From NCBI RefSeq assembly GCF_046630445.1, contig NC_092333.1, positions 311,951,001 to 312,015,000 on the forward strand: DNA of 64,000 bases. The letters run 5' to 3'. The notes beneath the pieces were generated by a model, which did not search any database, had not been told where the DNA came from, and saw nothing but the letters and a program-made list of their open reading frames with translations. Below are positions 55,188-64,000 of the stretch, piece by piece. Within the stretch, counting starts at the first letter, position 1, and each line of letters starts with the position of its first letter. This DNA comes from Rutidosis leptorrhynchoides (Eukaryota; Streptophyta; Magnoliopsida; Asterales; Asteraceae). Position numbers and translations under genes: made by a program.

Positions 55188-55790
55188 TTATTCCGACTCG
55201 CTTGTTTCTTCTTCTTCGATTTTGGTTCGTTTTGCCAAGTTTCTAGGGATATATGATGTTCCCCTAATACGAGCCGTCATTTTCCACATTGGTTTAGAAA
55301 AACCTGGTGGTTTAGAGGTTTCCGGGTCATTGTTACAACTTAAGGACTTCGAGGGTTGATGATACATATAAAGTTCATCGGGGTTGGAATTAGTATTTTT
55401 ATGCCCTTTCCCTTATTATTTTCTTTTGCCTTTTTAAATTCAGTTGGGGTAATTTCTATAACATCATCGAAATTCGGAATCCGATTCATCGGAGAATTGG
55501 TAATCCTCCCAATATTTTGCTTCCTTGGCGGAAACATCATTGACCATAATTAACCTTGGTCGGTTGGTTGAGGATTTTCTTTTACTTAACCGTTTTATTA
55601 TTTCCCCCACCGGTTCTATTTCTTCATCCGGTTCCGATTCTTCTTCCAGTTCCGATTCTTCTTCCGGTTACGACTCTTCTTCCGGTTCCTCTTCGGGAAC
55701 TTGTGAATCAGTCCACGAATCATTCCAATTTACATTTGACTCTTCATTATTATTAGGTGAGTCAATGGGACTTGTTCTAGAGGTAGACAT
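55188..55790 (-). pseudogene. Acidic first ORF of the Tekay element
   Basis: From the ATG at 55790 (MSTSRTSPIDSPNNNEES), 201 codons' worth of sequence run to a stop at 55188. The middle has repeated E-E-E-S-E-P units, then KRLSKRKSS (basic), VSAKEAKYWEDYQF, a TPTEFKKAKEN segment, and a basic/acidic end (RNLAKRTKIEEEETSESE). It is broken by a TAA within the acidic repeat (near 55675) and by two one-base shifts, near 55475 and 55410, that cancel. No family recognised. It lies between the primer site and the F-box ORF. Confidence 0.5.
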
Positions 55791-55985
55791 CTATCACATA
55801 ATATCAAACGCGTTAAGAGATTAATATATCACATAATATTCACATGTTAAAAATATATAGTTTCCAACAAAATTTGTTAAGCAATCATTTTTCAAGTAAA
55901 CACGGTCGAAGTCCAGACTCACTAATGCATCCTAACAAACTCGATAAGACACACTAATGCAAAATTCTGGTTCTCTAAGACCAAC
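55791..55985 (-). other. Tekay leader
   Basis: Noncoding leader between the primer site and the first ORF. It shares gaagtccagactca and gcatc..acacactaatg strings with the family-B leader at about 34970-35030. Confidence 0.6.
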
Positions 55986-55997
55986 GCTCGGATACCA
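55986..55997 (-). other. Tekay primer-binding site (initiator tRNA-Met, one mismatch)
   Basis: Minus-strand TGGTATCCGAGC; the expected string is TGGTATCAGAGC. Two bases from the LTR, as in family B. Confidence 0.85.
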
Positions 55998-55999
55998 AC

Positions 56000-58900
56000 T
56001 GAAATGTCCCGTTCTTATTGATTAAAAACGTTCCATATTAATTGATTTTGTTGCGAGGTTTTGACCTCTATATGAGACATTTTTCAAAGACTGCATTCAT
56101 TTTAAAACAAACCATAACCTTTATTTCATCAATAAAGGTTTAAAAAGCTTTACGTAGATTATCAAATAATGATAATCTAAAATATCCTGTTTACACACGA
56201 CCATTACATAATGGTTTACAATACAAATATGTTACAACAAAATAAGTTTCTTGAATGCAGTTTTTACACAATATCATACAAGCATGGACTCCAAATCTCG
56301 TCCTTATTTAAGTATGCGACAGCAGAAGCTCTTAATAATCACCTGAGAATAAACATGCTTAAAATGTCAACAAAAATGTTGGTGAGTTATAGGTTTAACC
56401 TATATATATATCAAATCATAATAATAGACCACAAGATTTCATATTTCAATACACATCCCATACATAGAGATAAAAATCATTCATATGGTGAACACCTGGT
56501 AACCGACATTAACAAGATGCATATATAAGAATATCCCCATCATTCCGGGACACCCTTCGGATATGATATAAATTTCGAAGTACTAAAGCATCCGGTACTT
56601 TGGATGGGGTTTGTTAGGCCCAATAGATCTATCTTTAGGATTCGCGTCAATTAGGGTGTCTGTTCCCTAATTCTTAGATTACCAGACTTAATAAAAAGGG
56701 GCATATTCGATTTCGATAATTCAACCATAGAATGTAGTTTCACGTACTTGTGTCTATTTTGTAAATCATTTATAAAACCTGCATGTATTCTCATCCCAAA
56801 AATATTAGATTTTAAAAGTGGGACTATAACTCACTTTCACAGATTTTTACTTTGTCGGGAAGTAAGACTTGGCCACTGTTGATTCACGAACCTATAACAA
56901 TATATACATATATATCCAAGTATGTTCAAAATATATTTACAACACTTTTAATATATTTTGATGTTTTAAGTTTATTAAGTCAGCTGTCCTCGTTAGTAAC
57001 CTACAACTAGTTGTCCACAGTTAGATGTACAGAAATAAATCGATAAATATTATCTTGAATCAATCCACGACCCAGTGTATACGTATCTCAGTATTGATCA
57101 CAACTCAAACTATATATATTTTGGAATCAACCTCAACCCTGTATAGCTAACTCCAACATTCACATATAGAGTGTCTATGGTTGTTCCGAAATATATATAG
57201 ATGTGTCGACATGATAGGTCGAAACATTGTATACGTATCTATGGTATCTCAAGATTACATAATATACAATACAAGTTGATTAAGTTATGGTTGGAATAGA
57301 TTTGTTACCATTTTTCACGTAGCTAAAATGAGAAAAATTATCCAATCTTGTTTTACCCATAACTTCTTCATTTTAAATCCGTTTTGAGTGAATCAAATTG
57401 CTATGGTTTCATATTGAACTCTATTTTATGAATCTAAACAGAAAAAGTATAGGTTTATAGTCGGAAAAATAAGTTACAAGTCATTTTTATAAAGGTAGTC
57501 ATTTCAGTCGAAAGAACGACGTCTAGATGACCATTTTAGAAAACATACTTTCACTTTGAGTTTAACCATAATTTTTGGATATAGTTTCATGTTCATAATA
57601 AAAATCATTTTCTCAGAATAACAACTTTTAAATCAAAGTTTATCATAGTTTTTAATTAACTAACCCAAAACATCCCGCGGTGTTACTACGACGGCGTAAA
57701 TCAGGTTTTACGGTGTTTTTCGTGTTTCCGGGTTTTAAATCATTAAGTTAGCATATCATATAGATATAGAACATGTGTTTAGTTGATTTTAAAAGTCAAG
57801 TTAGAAGGATTAACTTTTATTTGCGAACAAGTTTAGAATTAACTAAACTATGTTCTAGTGATTACAAGTTTAAACCTTCGAATAAGATAGCTTTATATGT
57901 ATGAATCGAATGATGTTATGAACATCATTACTACCTTAAGTTCCTTGGATAAACCTACTAGAAAATAGAAAAATGGATCTAGCTTCAACGGATCCTTGGA
58001 TGGCTCGAAGTTCTTGAAGCAGAATCATGACACGAAAACAAGTTCAAGTAAGATCATCACTTGAAATAAGATTGTTATAGTTATAGAAATTGAACCAAAG
58101 TTTGAATATGATTATTACCTTGTATTAGAATGATAATCTACTGTAAGAAACAAAGATTTCTTGAGGTTGGATGATCACCTTACAAGATTGGAAGTGAGCT
58201 AGCAAACTTGAAAGTATTCTTGATTTTATGTAACTAGAACTTGTAGAATTTATGAAGAACACTTAGAACTTGAAGATAGAACTTGAGAGAGATCAATTAG
58301 ATGAAGAAAATTGAAGAATGAAAGTGTTTGTAGGTGTTTTTGGTCATTGGTGTATGGATTTGATATAAAGGATATGTAATTTTGTTTTCATGTAAATAAG
58401 TCATGAATGATTACTCATATTTTTGTAATTTTATGAGATATTTCATGCTAGTTGCCAAATGATGGTTCCCACATGTGTTAGGTGACTCACATGGGCTGCT
58501 AAGAGCTGATAATTGGAGTGTATATACCAATAGTACATACATCTAAAAGCTGTGTATTATACGAGTATGAATACGGGTGATACGAGTAGAATTGTTGATT
58601 AAACTGAACGAGGATGTAATTGTAAGCATTTTTGTTAAGTAGAAGTATTTTGATAAGTGTATTGAAGTCTTTCAAAAGTGTATAAATACATATTAAAACA
58701 CTACATGTATATACATTTTAACTGAGTCGTTAAGTCATCGTTAGTCGTTACATGTAAGTGTTGTTTTGAAACCTTTAGGTTAACGATCTTGTTAAATGTT
58801 GTTAACCCAATGTTTATAATATCAAATGAGATTTTAAATTATTTAATTATCATGATATTATCATGTATGAATATCTCTTAATATGATATATATACATTAA

Positions 58901-59251
58901 ATGTCTTTACAACGATAATCGTTACATATATGTCTCGTTTAAAAATCATTAAGTTAGTAGTCTTGTTTTTACATATGTAGTTCATTGTTAATATAATTAA
59001 TGATATGTTTACTTATCATAGTATCATGTTAACTATATATATATATCCATATATATGTCATCATATAGTTTTTACAAGTTTTAACGTTCGTGAATCACCG
59101 GTCAACTTGGGTGGTCAATTGTCTATATGAAACATATTTCAATTAATCAAGTCTTAACAAGTTTGATTGCTTAACATGTTGGAAACATTTAATCATGTAA
59201 ATATCAATCTCAATTAATATATATATACATGGAAAAGTTCGGGTCACTACA
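56000..59251 (-). repeat. Tekay 5' LTR (right)
   Basis: Same ends and same length (3252 bp) as the left LTR, with scattered single-base differences only. Confidence 0.93.
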
Positions 59252-59256
59252 TTATC

Positions 59257-59742
59257 CGTCCAGCGTTCTCCGCTGTATAGGCTGCTCCGTCATGCGTAAG
59301 CCCTGAAGGCCGCCTAGCGTGTAAGCCCTCGCCGGAGAACGGCACTTTCAGCATAAATTTTGGACCACGAATAACAGAACGTATCATCATCTGACACGTG
59401 TCCCCGAGCAATCTGGTGGATCTAACACTATAAATAGACCCCTTGGGTCGTCATTTTACACAGTTCAGACATTCTGACAACTTTGAGAGCTGAGACTTCA
59501 CCTCTCTCTTTCTCTCTCTACTTTCTCTCACTAGAAGTCATCCGGCTAGCACTTATACACTCTGCGTACGACAGATTGATTTAGCCACCCCACAAGTTCT
59601 TACACTTGTGTACCGGGTCTGCAAGGATTATTTCCCGAGGGTAAAAATCAATCGACAACACTCCGACCTCCTAAAAGCTAGATCACTTCTGGTCTCTTGT
59701 TGACATACTAAGCCTTACCTCATAAGGAAATAGGTGTTAACA
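59257..59742 (+). repeat. Tat-3 3' LTR, right part
   Basis: Resumes at cgtccagcgttctccgctg after the Tekay target duplication (59252-59256) and ends ggtgttaaca. TATA box tataaata at 59429-59436. Confidence 0.9.
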
Positions 59743-60054
59743 TTAGGATTCGCGTCAATTAGTAGATCGGTTTACTAATTCTTAGGTTACCAAGCAAAAA
59801 GGGGCATATTCGGCTTCGATCATTCACCCATATAATGTAGTTTCAATTACTTGTGTCTATTTCGTAAAACAGTTATAAAAATTGCGCATGTATTCTCAGA
59901 CCAAAAATATAAAGGGTAAAAAGGCAAATGAAACTCACCTAATGTATTTTGTAGTAAAAATACATATGACTATATTGAACAATGCATGGTTGGCCTCGGA
60001 TTCACGAACCTATATCATTTGTATACTTATTAATACATATCCTAGTAGTTGAAC

Positions 60055-60162
<108 letters not shown>

Positions 60163-60871
60163 ACTGATATATTTTTTATATTAGTAACTTATACATTTTG
60201 TTATTAATATATGTTCATTTATGTATATATATAAATATAAATTTTTGTTACATTATATGTATTAAATATTTTATATATATATATACGTAGTATTTCATTT
60301 GTTTATTAAAATAGTATTTATAATAATACTAAAATAATATTAGTAGTGATTAAAATAATAATAGTGATAATAATATTAATGACTCTATTAATCATAATAT
60401 AAATGTTAGTTTTAATAATACATCTTATGATAACGATAATAACAGTAATTTTTAAATTTGAAAAGTTTATTAATAATGATAATGAAAATAATAATTTTAT
60501 ACTAATACATAATAGTTAATAATAATAATAATTATAGCAATTTCATTATTTGTGATAATATTAATAACAATACTTATGTTAATCATAATCAAAATTTTCA
60601 TGTTAAGTTTCTACACTAATAACTAAGGCTTCTATAACATCAATTTGTAATTTTAATCATAATAATAATAGTAATACTTATTTTAATAATAATCATTCTA
60701 ATAATAATATTTAGTGATATAATGATAATAATAATACTAGTAACTATAGTAATAATTTTATTAATAACGATAATAAGAATTATAATAATAATGTTAATAA
60801 CTAATAATAATGAATATAGTAATAATAATAACAATCATAATAATAATAATAACAATTAATAAAAATAATAA

Positions 60872-60976
<105 letters not shown>

Positions 60977-61013
60977 GATAAATAATATGGACTACCTTCA
61001 AGGAAAAATAGGC

Positions 61014-61100
61014 CCAAAAAGAATACTGCCTCATCTAGGACTCGAACCCAAGACCACTCACCAACCCGGCATCCATATAAACCATTGAGCTGCTGCCGAA
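61014..61100 (-). ncRNA. tRNA-like module inside family-B LTR (copy 4)
   Basis: Nearly identical to copy 2: minus-strand agctcaatggtttatatgg, GGTTCGAGTCC B box, then a T run. The B-box change (GACTCC to GAGTCC) still fits the RNA polymerase III consensus. Confidence 0.45.
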
Positions 61101-61397
61101 TTTCTGATTAATCTCCACAATTAATTCTATATAAACCATTTATATTCTTGTTCATATTCTTCATCTTCTTCCATAAATCAAAACAATTAAATCCGAATTC
61201 AACAAAAATTACAAATTAGTTTTAAGTTTTATTATCAACTTAGAACCATATAATTGTGATACATTGGATTGAGAAAAAAAAAATTTAAAAGGCCAAGAGC
61301 CTTCTGCTGCTACCGTCGCTTGTTGGGGAAGGAAAAAATTGATTTCAATTTAGAACGCGTTTTAGACAAAAGTTATAACACGAATTGTGTTTCAATT

Positions 61398-61600
61398 TGT
61401 AGTGACCCGAACTTTTCCTTGTTTATTTATATTAAATGAAATTGATATTTACATGATTAAGTGTTTCCAACATGTTAAGCAATCAAAGTTATTAAGACTT
61501 GATTAATTGAAATAGGTTTTATATGGACAATTGACCACCCAAGTTGACCGGTGATTCACGCACGTTAAAACTTGTAAAAACTATATGATTACATATATAT

Positions 61601-61691
<91 letters not shown>

Positions 61692-62970
61692 ACATGATAT
61701 TATGATAAGTATGTATCTCATTAGGTATTTTAACAATGAATTATATACATAAAATTGAGTTTATTTAATTAAGAAACTCGAAACGATATATATAACGATT
61801 ATCGTTATAACAACGTCTTACTAAATACATATGAATCATATTAAGATATTGTTACACTATCTTTAATCATGATAAATAATAAGTAAACATGTCATTATGT
61901 ATATTAACAATGAACTACATATGTAAAAACAAGACTACTAACTTAAGGATTTCGAAACGAGACATATATGTAACGATTATCGTTGTAACGTCATTTAAAT
62001 GTATATATATCATATTAAGATATATTAATATATCATAATATCATGATAATATAATAATTTAACATCTCATTAGATATAATAAACATTGGGTTAACAACAT
62101 TTAACAAGATCGTTAACTTAAAGGTTTCAAATCAACATTTACATGTAACGACTAACGATGACTTAACGACTCAGTTAAAATGTATATACATGTAGTGTTT
62201 TAATATGTATTCATACACTTTTGAAAGACTTCAAGACACTTATCAAAATACTTCTACTTAACAAAAATGCTTATAATTACATCCTCGTTCAGTTTCATCA
62301 ACAATTCTACTCGTATGCACCCGTATTCGTACTCATACAATACACAGCTTTTAGATGTATGTACTATTAGTATATACACTCCAATGATTAGCTCTTAGCA
62401 GCCCATGTGAGTCACCTAACACATGTGGGAACCATCATTTGGCAACTAGCATAAAATATCTCATAAAATTACAAAAATATGAGTAATCATTCATGACTTA
62501 TTTACATGAAAACAAAATTACACATCCTTTATATATAATCCATATACCAACGACCAAAAACACCTACAAACACTTCCATTCTTCAATTTTCTTCATCTAA
62601 GTGATCTCTCTCAAGTTCTATCTTCAAGTTCTAAGTGTTCTTCATAAATTCTATAAGTTCTAGTTTCATAAAATCAAGAATACTTCCAAGTTTGCTAGCT
62701 TACTTCCAATCTTGTAAAATGATCATCCAACTTCAAGAAATCTTTCTTATTTACAGTAAGATATCTTTCTAATACAAGGTAATACTCATATTCAAACTTT
62801 GATTCAATTTCTATAACTATAACAATCTTATTTTGAGTGGAAATCTTACTTGAACTTGTTTTCGTGTCATGATTCTGCTTCAAGAACTTTCAAGCCATCC
62901 ACGGATCCTTTGAAGCTAGATCTATTTTTCTCATTTCCAGTAGGTTTATCCACAAAACCTGAGGTAATAA
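61398..62970 (+). repeat. Tekay LTR, 5' part only
   Basis: TGTAGTGACCCGAAC start, then follows the Tekay LTR to aaaacctgaggtaata, equivalent to about 7380 in the captured copy. It ends where a Tat LTR starts. An AT block is at 61603-61687. Visibly more diverged than the nested Tekay LTRs. Confidence 0.8.
61603..61687. repeat. (AT)n microsatellite
   Basis: About 42 uninterrupted AT units; other Tekay LTR copies have fewer than 10 here. Confidence 0.95.
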
Positions 62971-62971
62971 T

Positions 62972-63458
62972 TGATCAATCCTTAATTAGCGATGTTACTT
63001 AATTACGGATTGAGTGCAATAAGATTATAATGGAGGATGGAATGTTTGATGATTATTTTGGGCCCTGATGATCGTCTTTCACTTTAACTGTCAAGTGATC
63101 AACCACCACAACCCGGTCTTGATTGTTAATTAGCATAATTCACCTTTGCGCGGTGTAAAAATCCCTTGGGCAAGATCACAAGTGAAAATTACAAAGGCTT
63201 AGGCAAAATGGCATATAATCAACAACCTATAAATGAGAGGCCAAGCTCCCTATTTATAGTATTTGGAATATCCGCGGTCTGCGAGTTAGTTAACTATCCG
63301 CGGAAACTCAGCGGATTAAACCGCGGTCTTGCATTAATGCGAAAACAAAACCGCTGTACTTGTTTTCAGCGAATATTGCATAGCTTTGCCTTATAATTCG
63401 CGTAGTTCTGCTTTTGGCCTTTAGCAAATAAAATATACATATACAATGCCATGTATAT
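62972..63458 (-). repeat. Tat-1/2-family LTR, minus orientation, no interior
   Basis: TGATCAATCCTTAATTA at the left is an intact LTR tip. The right side ends gccatgtatat and lacks the last GATCA. The 76-aa frame at 63166-63396 is LTR sequence that recurs, read antisense, in other copies (14583-14813, 27031-27219) and is not a gene. Confidence 0.85.
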
Positions 63459-63494
63459 TGTTAACACCTATTTCCTTATGAGGTAAGGCTTAGT
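63459..63494 (-). repeat. Tat-3-family LTR tip
   Basis: tgttaacacctatttcc to aggcttagt is the reverse complement of the last 36 bases of the Tat-3 LTR. Confidence 0.75.
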
Positions 63495-63495
63495 G

Positions 63496-64000
63496 TGTAG
63501 TGACCCGAACTTTTCCATGTTTATATATATTAATTGAGATTGATATTTACATGATTAAATGTTTCCAACATGTTAAGCAATCAAACTTGTTAAGACTTGA
63601 TTAATTGAAATATGTTTCATATAGACAATTGACCACCCAAGTTGACCGGTGATTCACGAACGTTAAAACTTGTAAAAACTATATGATGACATATATATGG
63701 ATATATATATAGTTAACATGATACTATGATAAGTAAACATATCATTAAGTATATTAACAATGAACTACATATGTAAAAACAAGACTACTAACTTAATGAT
63801 TTTTAAACGAGACATATATGTAACGATTATCATTGTAAAGACATTTAATGTATATATATATATATATCATATTAAGAGATATTCATACATGATAATATCA
63901 TGATAATATAATAATTTAAAATCTCATTTGATATTATAAACATTGGGTTAACAACATTTAACAAGATCGTTAACCTAAAGGTTTCAAAACAACACTTACA
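63496..64000 (+). repeat. Tekay LTR, start of a further copy cut by window end
   Basis: TGTAGTGACCCGAACTTTTCC and the following 480 bases match the Tekay LTR start at 6053. Confidence 0.85.

Larger units (their letters stand above)
46167..59251 (-). mobile_element. Tekay: full-length chromovirus with two extra ORFs
   Basis: Two 3252-bp LTRs (46167-49418 and 56000-59251), near-identical by eye, target duplication ttatc (46162-46166 and 59252-59256), total 13.1 kb. Order on the minus strand: 5' LTR, tRNA-Met primer site, acidic ORF, F-box ORF, gag-pol with chromodomain-like tail, polypurine tract, 3' LTR. The insertion is the youngest in the nest. Gag-pol is in one frame but carries four stops, so it is inactive unless helped. 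Confidence 0.93.
35698..59742 (+). mobile_element. Tat-3: gag-less Tat-lineage element holding two nested insertions
   Basis: LTRs 35698-36279 (582 bp) and 46071-46166 plus 59257-59742 (582 bp in total); target duplication ttagg at 35693-35697 and 59743-59747. LTR tips are TAATGG...TTAACA, a non-canonical TA start. About 3% LTR divergence by eye. Inside: protease, RT, second RNase H, integrase in sense, and an antisense gene. Gag is deleted. A family-B solo LTR sits in RT and a Tekay element in the 3' LTR. Removing the inserts gives an element of about 8.2 kb. Confidence 0.9.

Noticed and set aside
63166..63396. 76-aa ORF similar to 14583-14813 and 27031-27219
   Set aside because: Antisense frame through the U3/R part of the Tat LTR; repeated as LTR sequence, with the TATA box inside it.

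Overview
This window is plant nuclear DNA: introns with GT/AG ends, Ty3/gypsy LTR retrotransposons, a hAT-type MITE, and long AT and AAT microsatellites. It is from a eudicot. The style of the retrotransposon proteins recalls Asteraceae, but that is recollection and was not tested. I support only one ordinary host gene, a three-exon thioredoxin-like gene of the CXXS1 type (WCIPS active site) at 15245-17911. Almost everything else is retrotransposon DNA, much of it nested.

Left part (1-15006): the 3' end of the interior of a family-B LTR element (29-1059) and its 3.6-kb LTR (1060-4695), a 180-bp gap, then a composite Tat-lineage element, Tat-1 (4877-15006). Tat-1 carries a 4-kb piece of a Tekay chromovirus (integrase end plus a full LTR), joined to Tat sequence at very short matching sequences. 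Its second LTR ends 238 bp before the CXXS1 start codon.

Middle (15007-20638): CXXS1, with a fold-back element and a hAT-type MITE in intron 1, a PIF/Harbinger transposase remnant, and an unclassified repeat with a hairpin-rich tandem array.

Right part (20639-61397): a Russian-doll locus. A pol-less family-B element on the minus strand (LTRs 20639-24205 and 35061-35697 plus 59748-61397) is the outer shell. Tat-2 (26963-33602, target duplication tggat) sits in its interior. Tat-3 (35698-59742, target duplication ttagg) sits in its right LTR. Tat-3 in turn holds a family-B solo LTR in its reverse transcriptase (37577-40353, target duplication aaact) and a full Tekay element in its 3' LTR (46167-59251, target duplication ttatc). 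By-eye LTR divergence is about 4-5% for Tat-1, 3% for Tat-3, 2% for Tat-2 and near 1% for Tekay, which agrees with the nesting. The last 2.6 kb is a patchwork of LTR pieces.

Four things stand out. (1) All three Tat elements carry an antisense, intron-containing gene between pol and the 3' LTR; in Tat-2 its three predicted exons join into an unbroken 565-codon frame although that element has lost RT, RNase H and integrase. (2) The Tekay element carries an intact F-box-type ORF and a broken acidic ORF between its 5' LTR and a gag-pol broken by four stops. (3) All four family-B LTRs contain a tRNA-like module (A-box-like and B-box sequences followed by a T run) in LTR-sense orientation. (4) Tat-1 is joined to Tekay sequence within a TGGCGCCGTT string shared by the Tat primer-binding site and the Tekay integrase gene.
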